Source of the DNA: Amblyornis subalaris
Lineage: Eukaryota; Chordata; Aves; Passeriformes; Ptilonorhynchidae
Reading direction: 5' to 3'
Length of the DNA stretch: 64,000 nt
Assembly: GCA_018881555.1 (NCBI GenBank)
Contig: JACAXG010000012.1
Location: 496,001-560,000 of the forward strand
The position numbers and the translations under genes are program-made. The notes below the pieces were generated by a model. The model saw nothing but the letters and a program-made list of their open reading frames with translations. It had not been told where the DNA came from and searched no databases. Positions 24,315 to 37,039 of this stretch are shown piece after piece. Each line of letters opens with the position of its first letter. Within the stretch, counting starts at the first letter, position 1.

Positions 24315-27300
24315 GTAAGGCTGTCCTGCTTTTGCTATTTTCTGTGGCTAGCTAACAGGTGCTGTTTGCTCTTCTCTCCTGGAACTGCTGTCTTTTTGAC
24401 CATCCACAGGGCTGCATGCCATTGGAAGCTGATCAGTACAAAAATAGCAAACTAGCCACTGCCTAAATATGCTAACCTGATAAACCTTATCACATCGGAC
24501 TTGAAGGCTTGACTTTATATGGGGAAGTTAACTGCTGTAACTCCCTTTCCCTGGCAGACAGGGGGAAATTCCTAAATTTTGATTGAAGGTTCTGTTCATT
24601 TGTGAAGTATTAATTAGCTGTTATTATTCTGGTATTACCTTTAAAATATTTTATGGTGTGTTAAATGAATAACAATCTCATAGCAGCCGTGTCTTATTCA
24701 CAAGGTGTGATGCATGAACGTGAGGCTAGTGTTTTTAAACAAGGAGTAATTTCTGGCTTTCCCCAGATATTAACTGAGTTCACTTAAATAGATTTGGGGT
24801 GATACAAGAAGCAATAGCTTACTTAAAAGCTTATAGTCCCTCAGTATGTGAATGAAGTCCAAACAAAAGACTCTGGTGTTCCACAAAATAAATCCAGGGT
24901 CTTCACTCTTGCCAGCATGCTGGGAGTTACATTAGAATCCATCTAAAATGGATTTCTANCTCACAATTATAATTCTTGTATAAATGGTTAGCTTTTATTG
25001 GGAAGGTATTTCTTGGTTTGGAAAAGTTTTTTTTTTTTCCTTNGTACTAAAATCATTGAGGTGGGAGGTTTGCAAGAGAAACTTCAGTATCAGAACCCAA
25101 ACGATGCAAAGGGCTAAAAACGCATCTTAAGGACCATTAGTCAGAACAATTTGAGCTGACAACAGCCAAGATTGTTTTATATATGAAGTTCATCAAATAG
25201 AAAGTTGNTTTCTTAAGCTGAAAAAAATGCCTAAAGGGGTACATTTTTGCTGGAGTTGCTAGGGAGCAGCTTATACTGTATCTGTGGGATATAGTGGGAG
25301 TCGTGTCAAATGCACTATGCCGATAATTTACCTCAGAGTGGTTAGAGCTGAATATTACATTCACAGAGCACATCTCATGGTTCAAAATATGAAGATNAGA
25401 TGGATGTTCTTAGTGATGTTAGGTGACAGCGCCACTGTGGTATACGAGGTACAGTACACGTCAGTAGGCTGACAGGAGCATGTCAGTCCTACGTGATTCT
25501 TAGGCAGGGCTATGATTAGGTGAGCAAAAAATTAATACATTGGCTAGATGGGAGGAAAGAACAGAGCTGAGGAGAAGAAGTAAAACCTGTGTTTTGATGT
25601 ATTTGACAGATTTTTGGAATGAACGAAGTCCTGAGAATCCCAGATTGGGTATTCTTTTTTTTTAGGACAAGCTTACTTGACTGGAAGTCTGTGCTGCTGG
25701 TAGTATGTTGTTCAACAAAATGAGGATAGGTAAATCACAGAGGGGTCTGACTGACCCTGCTCCAAAGTGAAAATGCTCCACTGCATTTGGAAACAGAGGT
25801 GCTTAGCTATCAATGTCAACATCTGTAATATAAACCTTTAAAATTACTTGGTTATAGAACTTTGTAATTTTATTTCAGAATCTGTCCATTTTGAATTATT
25901 TTGGTTGAAAACACAGCCTTAACAGTTCAATATTATTAAAACTGTAAATGCAATACATAAATTATACAGCTATAACACTGGTTTCTTATGTTTGTAGCAT
26001 TAAGCATTTCCAAAAAATATCAAAATACTGCTATTGATTTTCATTTTAATATAATGCTTAAAATCTCGCAAGTATTTTTTTCTTACTGCATCAGTACAGC
26101 AATACTGTCATGAAGTTAATTGCTTCACTCTTTGAGCACTGGTGCAAGCTTTTCTCACATACTGTACATACAGATTGAGTGTGTTTTCCTCAGCAATTAC
26201 TGCATTTATTCAAAGTGAATTAAGAAATCAAAAATGTTAGGAACGCTCTTTAATTAGATGATTAAAGAATCCAGCAAGTAGTGTGATGTTCAGATGAAAA
26301 CAAAAGGTATTTTGTACCGTTTTTAGGCCATGGTAGAATTCAGATAGGACATGAATTGTACTGTACAGTTAAAGTGTCACAGAAGGGTTTGCAGTCTCTT
26401 GAAATACTGTATGGCATATATTTATAGTTTTCAACCAATTTTATCTTTCCAGGCTCAGCTGCCTCACCTTGAAAGATGCTTTCAATAAGCAATCTCACTG
26501 TAGACTGTCTGAAAACATGATGTTATTCCCAACAACAATTTGAAACCCATTGAACTTGGCCTTCACAAAACTTTGTGAACAGATACTATCAAAATGCAGC
26601 TGAAGTTAATGAAGTTATGTATACTAGCCAAAGATTTTTAAAAAACCCTTCATAATCTGCTTTTGCAGATTATTGACTTGTCCAACATTTTCTAAATGTT
26701 AGAGGGGTTTTTTTCTTCTCTAATCAACCTGACTCTTCCAACACCTTAGCTTCTGTAATTTTTCATAAAGATCCAACTTTTTTTCCCCAAAGACATGTTT
26801 TGGTATTGAAGAAACATTGCGAATTGATTCCAAAGGCTCTGTTCACCATACCGACTTTAAGTGATGCCTCCTCTTAAATAATTTGTTCCACATGCATTGT
26901 ACTGAGAAGCCGTTACTTAATTTCTGAAATGCTCCTTTTAAAATAACATACAATAACTGCCTTCTGTAGCTTTTAATATTTTTATATAATTGATTTCTCT
27001 GTGAATTATACTATTATAAGTTTTAATGATTATTATATACATTCACATGCTTTTCATTTAGCTGTTTGGGTTTGCTTTTGTGGATGAAGCATGTAGAACT
27101 AATAATTCAAAAGAAAACAGGACTAGACATTGTAATTGCTGTTGTATATAGTTGTCTGCTATCCCACTTTCGTTCTATTTCACTTCTGAAAGAACATGAT
27201 GCATTTCTGTTAGTAACACAAAGAAGAATATTTTGTAAAGAAACAGTCTGACATCTGGAAACTATTTTAATCTATCTCTTAAAATATGAAGTACATTATT

Positions 27301-28165
27301 TCTATTCCTTCTTTCCTTCCATTCAGTTTAACTGTTCAGACTTGGACAATGAGCATGGGAAACACCAAGGCACAATCAAATACTTTTGCTTTCCTTGGTA
27401 CAGTGAAAATATCTATGTGGGTTTTTTGAAATGTCTACTTTTGCAAATCCCCNGAAGATAATTTTTTGAAATGTTTGGTACTTACAAGAAGATTGTTGGG
27501 ATTTTTTACCAGCAATGGTCCTAATACTCACATAACAGTTTCTAAAAAAACCTGGAAAAATCTGTATAAAAGCTACCTAGGAGTAAGAGATAGTTATGTA
27601 TTCTTTCTGAAGCATTAGAGCAGTAAGAAAATCATTAATTTTAGTTGATTTTGTAGTTTGACATTTTATAAGTCTTTTTTCCTGCCCTGAATAATGCCTA
27701 TTTTATTTAATATAGCAGATTGGAAGTTGTGTCTCGGGTGCAGCTTTTTGGTATCAGATTTATAGTTCGCNCTCCAACTAACTTTGTGGAACGGACAGTT
27801 GCTCCTCCTACCTGAAGGAGAAGATTTCATGCAAAGTACNGGATCCAAATAGGTAACATCTTAAGGGGAAGAAGGGCAAAACTTGGAAAATAAATCTAGA
27901 ACTGGATTATAAATGTTGAAATAGGATGTGTTTTACCCATTCTAAATACCAATGCTGCCTGGATCCCTTTGCCATTTGAATTGAAATCTGGGTTTTTTTC
28001 TGAAGTCCAACTCTAATTTCTTAGCACCTTTTTGTAAAACTAAACAAAATTTTGTTCTATCTCTTTTAAAAACAACCCTTTCAATCTGCAAATGCCACCT
28101 GAGTTGTCATATGTTCCCAGAGACCATACTCAATCTTACATAATGAAAGAATATTTTTCTTTTAT

Positions 28166-28171
28166 GTCTGT
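28166..28171. repeat. Target-site duplication, left copy (GTCTGT)
   Basis: Seen: GTCTGT lies directly before the TG that begins the LTR and is repeated exactly after the CA that ends it (28754-28759). A 6-bp duplication is what ERVK-like (class II) and alpharetroviral integrases typically make. Confidence 0.85.
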
Positions 28172-28753
28172 TGTTGTGGTTTAAACCCAGCCAGCAACCA
28201 AATGTCACACAGCTGCTCACTCACTCTCCCACCAGTGGCATCAGGGAGAGAATCAGAAGACTGAAAGCTAGAAAAGTTATAGGTTGGGTTAAAGACAGTT
28301 CAATAGGTAAAGCAAAAGCCATGCACACAAGCAAAGCCAAACAAGGAATTCATCCACCANTTCCCACAGGCNNGCNGGTGTTCAGCCATCTCCAGGACAG
28401 CCAGGGCTTCACCACACGTAACAGTGACTTGGGAAGACAAACGCCATCATTCCAATTGTCTCCCACCTTCCTTCTTCTTTCCCCAACTTTATAGGCTGAT
28501 CATGATGTTACATGGTCTGGAATGTCCCTTTGGTCATCAGTTGGGCTCACCTATCCCTCCCATGAACCCCCTGCCCCCTCTCCAGTATGGCTGTATGAAA
28601 AGCAGAAAAGGCCTTGGCTCAGCGTAAGCCTTGCTCAGCAATAACAAAAACATCTCCATATTATCATATTATCAACCCTGTGTTCAGCACAAATCCAAAC
28701 ACAGCCCCATACCAGGCACTGTGAAGAAAATTAACCCAGCCAAAACCAGCACA
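28172..28753 (-). mobile_element. Solo retroviral LTR (avian endogenous retrovirus), 582 bp
   Basis: Seen: the segment begins TGTTGTGGTTTAAACCCAGC and ends AACCCAGCCAAAACCAGCACA, so it is bounded by TG...CA and flanked by identical GTCTGT copies. Known: this pair of ends, with the TGAGCAAGG-like and ACTCACTCTCCCACC-like internal parts, belongs to a very common family of avian ERV LTRs. In that family the sense strand starts at the TGTGCTGG end, so this copy is on the - strand. A TATA box (CCTATAAAG on the - strand, 28487-28495) fits the U3 end. The degenerate polyadenylation region would lie near 28,290-28,310. No gag, pol or env sequence is attached on either side, so this is a solo LTR left by recombination between two LTRs. 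Five Ns fall near 28360-28376. Confidence 0.9.
28487..28495 (-). promoter_or_regulatory. TATA box of the solo LTR
   Basis: Seen: the - strand reads CCTATAAAG, inside the LTR about 260 bp from its 5' (U3) end. Known: retroviral U3 promoters carry a TATA box shortly upstream of R. If still active, it would start transcription leftwards from about 28,460, antisense to the putative host gene. Confidence 0.5.
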
Positions 28754-28759
28754 GTCTGT
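28754..28759. repeat. Target-site duplication, right copy (GTCTGT)
   Basis: Identical to the left copy at 28166-28171. The perfect match shows that the two flanks come from one integration event, with no later rearrangement. Confidence 0.85.
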
Positions 28760-31018
28760 GATGGAAGATGTAATTTTTAAGTAAATACCTCTCCATGAGG
28801 GTCATTCATAGAGATTGCAGTTAATAGATACTCTGCTGAAGTTACTCTTGGTAGTTCTATTCACTGAAGTCCACTAGAGCAACNTAGTTCGGTTTCTGAG
28901 ATAGCCATATACCACAGCAAAATAAAACTTATTTCAGAATTTCATATTTCATTTTAGAGCTAATCCACCATTATTGGTAGTATTATATATAACAATATTA
29001 CATATCATGTTAATTATGACAGTGTCCCTTTTTACATGTATATAATTTGGATGGCTTTGCATAAGGCAGTATAAATATAAAAAAGGACAATATAAAAAAG
29101 CCCCTTCTCCATAGCACTTCAAGTTTGCTGTTAATGATTCAATCCACGTTAGATGTAGGAATTACAGGGTTTCTCTGAATTTGTAATTTTTGCTGTCAAG
29201 ATAAAACATGTTTAAATGGTGGGAAATATCTTCTAGTAAGCTGTATTTTTACAGACTTCAGCTTCTAATCTGATGGGATTGTTGACAATCCTCTGATTGA
29301 TTTCTTAGGTCGGCTGAGAATTCAGGGTTTCATCACAAAAATTTGTAAAGTCAACATGATTAGTGATGTCTTGCTACTGTCTGCAAATGTCTTTGCACTT
29401 CAGTACTTTTTCATTTTTAAATACTACAGAGGAAAACAACATAGTAGTGGGTTCTAATTTTATCAGTCATGATACTGCTTGTTGATTCTGTTGGAAAGAA
29501 AATTAAGTAGGTTTTGGCACTGAGCTGTTAAAGCTCAGATATTTACAGAAGGCAAAATGAACATCTGTGAAATCTCTATTTCCAAAGCAGCAGTCACCCA
29601 AAGTGTAGGCACTTGTATGCAAATCCTGAGCCTTCTCAGGAAAATGTTCATGAATTTGAGGTGTGGCATAGGGAAAATACTCGAATCCTGATTCTGCTCC
29701 CTTAATAAATATCTATAGATACTGTGTCTGAGCTGTCTAAATTGCTGTGTCCAAGCAAGGGCTGGCAATCAGTAAGTTTGGTTTATACCACATCCATACA
29801 ATTCCTAAATCTCCAGAGAAAGCAATTCTGTGACTAGTAGAGTAATTCAAAGCCATAATTTCAAGGTGAAATTATGACATCTTGTCTTCAGTGCCGTATA
29901 TTTTGTAGTCTTAATGCTACATTGTTCCTGACGAACATCTTACCTAGATAATACCTGCACGTTTACAAAAGGCTGAATGAACTTTGGGCTGCTCAGAGAC
30001 ATGGATTGTGGGAAGGAGGATCCTTCTCTGCAGTTTTGTGTTGGAATCACAAGCCAGGGCTGGAAGCTGTTTCAAGGTGACAGCACTGTAGCAACTCAAA
30101 ATGTAGCCTAAGGCAGTATACCTCTACATTGTAATTTTTGTAGTATATGTGTTTATACACACATTAAAAAGTTTGGCCTTGCTGTGCAGAAGTGATCCAG
30201 AGATTCTGAACAGTAGTGAATCATCTTATTCTACCATTACACCCTTAATTTTCACTGCAGTGTTTACCCCAGCATTTCCACCCAGCTCTGGGATGGCTGT
30301 AAAGTGGTTATTTGAGTTGTAAGAAAAAGAAAAGGATCTAGAGCAGTGAGACAAAATAGAAACTCCAGTGAATCACAGCCAAGGTCTAACAATCCTGCTC
30401 CTCCTCGTAAAGATTCCACTATTGCTACTCAGCAAGCGAACACTAGATTTCAAACAATAGTTTTGACTCATTAAATTCCCTTAGTCCCACCCATAGCCAT
30501 ATTTTCTGAGAAAAGAGATGCTTTTACAGAGTAGTTCGTATAAATTAGATAATCCTAGCTAATGGTTGGATTGTGCAAGGAAGAACAGGTTGTCTCTAGA
30601 TGTCTCAAGATTAAGGTGAGATTGGCCAAAGTGGGTAGCTGCATCTCAGTCAATGAAGAAGAATTTAAGCTGAACTGTGTTAAAGCTGACTAGTNTCAGT
30701 CTACCCAGGGAGTTACCACCTGTTCCTCCCTACCCACAGATTAGCTATTCTTTCTAGAGCCACAGACCTATGTAAGAAAGTCTTTCAATGACAATTAAAG
30801 TTAGCAGAGACTGACCAATAAGAAATTTCTTTAACTTTGCTGCATTGTGGCATCAAGTTTTGAANCACGGTTGACCCGTTACCAGCTCTAAGGATGGTGA
30901 GTCAGGCATGAATTAAGTTATGTTGCCAAGATCTCCTTAATTCAACTTTTAAAATGTAAATAAAGTTGCAGGAGTTGCACTGCAAGTTAGCTTTCTTACA
31001 ATAGCATCTTTTGGTAGG
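28760..31018. other. AT-rich non-coding DNA; nothing recognised
   Basis: No frame, repeat family or motif stands out. A 77-codon frame on the - strand at 29535-29768 has no coding character that I trust. Confidence 0.7.
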
Positions 31019-31155
31019 TGTCATGGAGTCTCCTTCTCTGGAGGTACTCAAAACCTGCCTGGATGTGATCCTGTGCAACCTGCTCTAAGTGAACCTGCTT
31101 TAGCAGGGGTGTTTGACTGGGTGGTTCCTTCCAACCTCAGCGATTCTGTGATTCT
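31019..31155 (+). mobile_element. CR1 LINE 3'-end fragment, 5'-truncated
   Basis: Seen: GTCATGGAGTCTCCTTCTCT leads into GAGGTACTCAAAACCTGCC, then GGTTCCTTCCAACCTCAGCG and a terminal ATTCTGTGATTCT. Known: this is the 3' end of avian CR1, which finishes in an ATTCTATGA-type 8-bp repeat and makes no target duplication. Only about 137 bp remain because CR1 copies are usually 5'-truncated. It has no coding capacity. Confidence 0.9.
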
Positions 31156-32700
31156 ACATTCCTCTGGGAATGAAGCTGAGAACCCTGTTCAGTTTTTTTT
31201 TTAACTGATGGAAGTACCTAAATGAGTTTACAGTGTCTTCTTAATTTAGCAGTTGCTTTTAAAAAGCAAGAATACCCACTCAGGAACTACATCATTGGTT
31301 ATTCTTGCAGATTCTGGAGACACTGAACAGGTGTCACATGCCCCATGTGAGTTATGCTTGTTTAGTGCAGACTTGGTTCTGTTGTTTGTTGTTGAGGTAT
31401 TTTTAACTGCCAGCTACAGGTTTGAGAAAACCTGTGATCAGCATTTTCTTGATGATAAATGAAGGAAGTAAAAAACTAAGAGCTCTTTGTCTGCTTTTCT
31501 GAAGTATGAGACCACTCAGATTGATACCATCCACAAAACAGCAGAGTCATTTGCACTTTCTAACTCTCCTGCTGCTGTGTTTGGTATCATAAGACATGNG
31601 GTCAGGATGGAATGCAAAATTATTCATTCTTTGATGAATGAGACTTTGATTAATAGGAAAGGGGGTTTTGTTCACCTGTTTTCTAAATAGAATGTGAGGC
31701 AGTACAAGGATCTTTCAATAGTGCTGTATAGGGGATCTCTTCTATACCTGCATTAGAAAATCAGAAAGGTAAATGACAGATCGTTTCCCTTTCTTAGAAT
31801 AGAAAATTGGCATGGAATGGTGAGAGCCTGTAGTCAAAAGAGAGGCCTCTAAAGTCACAAACTTGTCATAAGTGTTTGTCCATAATGTATGCTTTGTGTC
31901 CGTGTGTCTGGCTCATGGACAGCCTGCAGACCACCTTCATTCATGAATGTAATGTCCTAAAATATCCTTCTGGCCACTCCCAGCAGGTAGATAGTAGCTT
32001 TCATAGAAGGCCATGTTCCCCAAACATTACAAGGACTTTCTGTGGTCTAATCTGGTATGTTCTAGACATTCAAAACAAAACAACTGTACTAAATATATAT
32101 TTTGTAGTCTCCATGAATTTGTTTGGATTCACAGCCTGCTGAAATTGTGAAAAAAAAAAGTGTATCTGATAAACATACTCCTTTCTGATAACAGCAGTTT
32201 AATTAAGCATTGTTTTCACCAAAATCAGTGGTCCTCCAGAAAATTACATATGATTTAAATTCTAAATCACTGTTAATACCAATTAAAATTAAGATTACTG
32301 TCTACCATTTGCAGTCTTTGTTACACATCTGATGACAGAAAAGATGGTTATGAAATACTGGTATATGGTACAGGACTCCTTGGCCTTGCTGTCAATCCTT
32401 TATTAANTGAAGTGCAAAACTTGGCAGGTGGAATTGGGCTTCTGACCCTTTGAGAAGGGCATCTCCCTTTGACAGAAGAAACTGTTTCAAACCACAAGTC
32501 AAGAAACAGGATTAATAGGTGTGAAAAGCAGTTGCCTGCAGACCACAGCCAGCAAGAAAAAGGTTAAGGCAAGATTCAGACAAGCGGTAAGGCAGAGAAA
32601 TGTAGACACAGCAATGTGGGTATGTGGCTGTTACTTTGTTTACTGGTAACCACACCTAAAACTAATAGTGGTGTGTAGAAAACCATTAGGTTATTTTGGA

Positions 32701-32798
32701 AACCTAAAAAAAAAAAAAAGGAAAACCTCAAAACCCCAAAACCAACCAAACAAAAACCCCAACCCAACCAACCAAAAAACCATCAAACCAAAAACCCA
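32701..32798. repeat. A/C-rich low-complexity tract ((CCAAA)n-like)
   Basis: Seen: a run of A followed by irregular CCAAA, CCAACC and CAAACC units for about 100 bp; on the other strand it is GGTTTG-like. It has no C3TA2 register, so it is not an interstitial telomere. It may have grown from a poly-A tail or a decayed microsatellite. Confidence 0.8.
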
Positions 32799-35700
32799 CT
32801 CGGAAGAGCTACTGCTTTCTACCTCTGCATTTAACGTGTAAGTATTTTTAATGTAATTTTTTGTATTTACTCCTGAACACTGGAGTACTTTGTTTAATAT
32901 AGGCATCTTNATGCAAAGGGCATGAAATAGCAGGTAACACACAGAGAAAAGTCTAAATTATGATGTATGATGATATGCATTCAGAGACTGTATATTGTGT
33001 CCAAACCATTTTTTTCACAGAATGTTAAGAGCCTGGTAGACAGAAACTTTAATGGCAATTGGTACCTATAAGAGTTAGAATAATGCAGGCAATAAATAAN
33101 AAGAATGATCCTGTTCAAGCCAAAGGAATACTTAGCCTGACTAATTCTAGGGGGGAAGAAAAGTTTCCACCATTTTTATAATTTTGTTCTTCATATGTAT
33201 GTCCTGAACTATCAATCAGCTTTCTTTAATTGAAGCCAGCTGGCAGGTGACACTGCAGTTTATCAACCACCAGTAAATAAAATGTTATGCTCCCGAAAAA
33301 TTCAATTCCCAAATCCCACCCCTAAAAATCAATAAAGCTTCTCCTTCAGCTAAAGCATTTCTTATTAACATTCATTTTTTAAATACAGCATTTTTTGTCA
33401 CCTCTCTTAAAAAAAACTAAAACCAAATTAATATTAAAAGCTATNAAAACTGTGGTACTAGAAACAACAAATCTCTTTAATTTTCATAAACATTAATTTT
33501 TTTNAAATTTGGGTTAACAAATAAAGTTGTCTAAAATTAGTAAGGATGCAAAGATTTATTGTATGAGTCCTTAAAAACTAAAATCGTGTTTGGAATTTTG
33601 GATACTTAAACTATAACCTTACTCTCCAAAGCTCCTGTTCCCAAGTAAAACATCATAAGACCAGTTCCTCTGTTGTACAGGATTTTACTGCATTAAGGTA
33701 TATCATAATACACCTTTTAATGTTGTCTTTGTCCGTCATTAGTTTGGAATTTCAAACTATAAAAAACTAATAACATTCAACTCAATCTTCCTTAGTATTT
33801 ACATCTTTCCCTTTAAATATTTTGATGCAATCTCTTTCAGGAGATGGCAGAGAAGTATAACCAGTCCAGTCATGGGGGCANCGGGATCTCTGTGCTTTGC
33901 ATCTGAAGTCTGAATAAGGTGCCAGATAATGCAAACACTCTTCCACCTTCCTTTGTATATTAACTTTCCTGGTGTCGTGGTTGTATAAAATTAAACCTCT
34001 GGAATTCTTTGTGTCACCTNTTTCTGCCAGTGACATCTGGAGTCTAGTGTGTTATGGTTTTGGTCTCAAAATAGGCAGCTGTTAACTTTTAGGATATTAA
34101 TCATTTGATGCATTCCCCTTCTTTCTGATCTTTTCCAGTGGCCTCTAGAGCTCTTTACCTCAAAGAGGTTCCTACAGCTTGCTGGTGGTGCAAACTGAAA
34201 TATTCAGCCCTTCATGGAATCAGTGGAGCCTAGTAGCTTTATCATATAAATATCCTTAGAAAGATTCTGGGACCTTCATTGATTGGCACAATATGGTTAA
34301 TTGTCCATTTGCTCTGTATTCAGTGTAGAGAGTGAATCATGTTACTTCCTAATCCCATGTTCCTCTTCAGAGAAGCCTGTGCAGATCTCTGAGGAAACAC
34401 TTGTTCAGACCCTGTTACTTCAACCCACCTCTGAGATGAACCACTACACTTCTAAGATCAATCTGGTTGGAATGTAATCAAAGTTTTACTTTGATGGAAA
34501 AATATCCATATGGAATTCTAACAAATNGATTTGTTGGACAGCTCATGTTTACAAATACATGTTTTAGCTCAAAAAAAGTTACGTAATGAAGGAAGGAAGG
34601 AGTGTATTTTGTTCAGGATTATGCTAATAAAAAACATGCTTGAATGTGGGGGGGTGGGGTGTTTGGATTTTTTTAAACTGGGCTGCTTCTTGCTTATAGA
34701 TTTCTAGATGGGAATAATAGTACTCCTAGCACTTTAAATGGTTATGGGGCATATTTACAATGGGAAAGAATTATCTCTTTGAAGATAAGTCATATGGATA
34801 AATGTACTTGATCAAAAATGAGATGTATCTCCAAGCGAAGATGAAATTCAAAGAAACCATCATTAGTTAAGACCCAGAAATAATCTCAGATCTGTGTGTT
34901 AAGATTGAGCCAATTCACTAAATTAAAAAAATTTGGAATTACATTCATGCTATTTCTGACTGTTACATTTTCCTGTTTTACAGCAGAACATCAAGAAGGA
35001 CATTACATACTGATAAATTTGGTAGCATCTTATTTAGTAACTAGAAATATATTGAAGCTTACATTTCTAAGAAGCATTTACAAGGAGGTAACTGCTAAAA
35101 ATTCTGCACAGTGTGTGGAACAGGCTATTTGGGGTTTTTCAGTAGGGGGAAATACAGAAATACAAGGAAAAACCTGAAAGTCAAGAGAACCATTTTCCCA
35201 GTTGTTTTTGCTTGTCTGGCAGTAGGATTTATTTTTCTCTCCTGAGTAAGGTTTTACAGTCACTGGGAATAAAGTACAGCATTTTCTGTGGTCCATCTTC
35301 AGTGGCTGAGATAATCCAGCACTGGCCCTTTTTTCCACTCAAGCAGAAGTTGTGTGGTTTTGCCTTGCTGACAGGAAGCAGCAAGACTCCCTGCAGCCTT
35401 TCACTGAGTGTCCGGCCCTGCCTTGCACAGCAGCAAGGACACTGCTGTCCTCATACACACCTGCCAGTCGCCAGTATGTCTGCTAAATACATTGGCAAAT
35501 ACATTTTCATTTCAAAGCCATGTTTGTCACTGAAAGTCTTTGAATTTTATTGATGGTAGCTAATTGTTGGGACGAATGAACTTGCGGTTGGGAACAAATA
35601 ATGTTCCAGCACCTCTGGAAAGAACACCATATAACACTGTGGTATGTTTGGGTAAATTCAGGACACCAAGCTGAGGCTCTGTCTGGTTCTAGGTATCTTC

Positions 35701-36874
35701 TGAGAATAAGGATTCCTTAGTTCTTTAGCTTTCTAAAAAATTATTTGCTAAATTTGAAAAAGGAAAAAAGGAAAAACTACCAGGAAAACAGACAGTTTTC
35801 TGGTTTGAAAGCCTATGGAAAAAGTGAAACTGGTTTGTTTTGCCTTGTCATCTGGATGATGAAATAAATAATGTAATGCTTTTAAGAAAAATAATCACAC
35901 TTTATTCTTCCTTAAATTATAATGCTGGTGCACAGAAGTGACGAGAGCTGTATTGCTCATGCTCTCTNCGGATGCTACGTTTGCTTTATTCTAATTTCCA
36001 TGTAAATGGAATTACTTGTATGTTAACAATAAGCAGAAAAATCAGGACCCTTCTATGATTAATGCCAAAAGCACTGCCACAACAACCTTCCTGAGGAGAC
36101 AGTCAACACTTATTATGTCGTTTTCCTCACCAGCCCCCACCTCAGGCATGCTGAGGTTTAGTGTCAGAAAAGTGGAGGCCAGCATTTGGCTACATTTTTA
36201 CAGTGAGATGAGAAAGTCCTGACCAAAGCAGCACAATGAAAAAAGGGGTAATTTGTAGCAAATACGAGATAGATGGTATTGAGAATCTCACAGGCCAAAT
36301 CCTTGTTTGCAGTGGGAATGACTTGCAGTGAGCAGATAAGGTCAGACAGAGGATGTTTCCTACGCAAGTCATCATCAGCTACAAAAAGTTACTACTTTAC
36401 CCCTGGACAATTAGTCTTGTAATTCACTCCTGTCTTTAGCATTTTTTCCTGATAAAAAAGTGGCTTTTTTATTCTTGAAACCTGTATGCTAACTATATGT
36501 GTGTGTATCCTGGGCAGGTAAAGGGAGGAAATATGGACTTCCATTATCTAAACATTTAAATACTTAAACAAAGCAGCCAGTTCCTTAGTTTGCTTATAAG
36601 GTATTCTGGTAAGTAAATACCTTATTCTTGACTGTATTTATAGGCATTTTGTGAAGGAAGGTTCTACATTAAGATATAGAAGACTTGTATAAATATATCA
36701 CCCTCCAATATTTATTCTTGGTTTATCTTTATGTTCTTCCAGAATCATCCCATCCATCTACACATACATGAATTTACTACAGGTCACTGATCCCAGGTGA
36801 AAGTCAGGCTGTGTTATATTGAGTAGGGAAGACAACTGCTTGTGTTATGCACATCCCAAGGATATTCCTCTCAG

Positions 36875-37039
36875 AGGAGGCATGGAAGAAGCTCATGGAT
36901 TTCTTGGCATTAATTTCTAAAAAAGACATGAAGTTTCGATGCTCCTTTTCAGCTTTGAATTGTCTAGCTAAAGAATCTTCTCCAGTATCACTTGAGAGGA
37001 TCCACTCCAGATCTGTAGTGAAATGCCATAACTCTTCGG
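36875..37039 (+). other. Candidate 165-bp internal exon, phase 1-1
   Basis: Seen: a pyrimidine-tract acceptor (ATTCCTCTCAG, AG at 36873-36874) and a strong donor CGG|GTATGT (GT at 37040-37041) enclose exactly 165 bp. One frame stays open through it. The product has a soluble-protein composition, beginning EAWKKLMDFLALISKKDMKF and ending KCHNSSG; the reading enters and leaves in the same phase. It lies in the orientation expected for the gene starting at 10.6 kb. Against it: the - strand is also open here for 83 codons, I recognise no family, and a chance arrangement is quite possible in 64 kb. Confidence 0.25.

Larger units (their letters stand above)
16151..28165. other. AT-rich non-coding DNA with one GC-rich block; no gene recognised
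   Basis: No frame here matches a family that I know. Worth noting are a moderately GC-rich stretch at about 19,970-20,170, the clear GC-rich block at 21,120-21,600 (listed separately) and a 44-bp exon-like segment at 24271-24314. Otherwise the sequence is AT-rich with short homopolymer runs, such as a T run at 25027-25038. It is probably intronic if the gene starting at 10.6 kb spans this region. Confidence 0.6.

Noticed and set aside
28172..28753. Full endogenous provirus
   Set aside because: There is one LTR only, flanked directly by the target duplication on both sides; no internal retroviral sequence is present.
32701..32798. Interstitial telomere-like repeat
   Set aside because: The units are irregular CCAAA/CCAACC, not CCCTAA.
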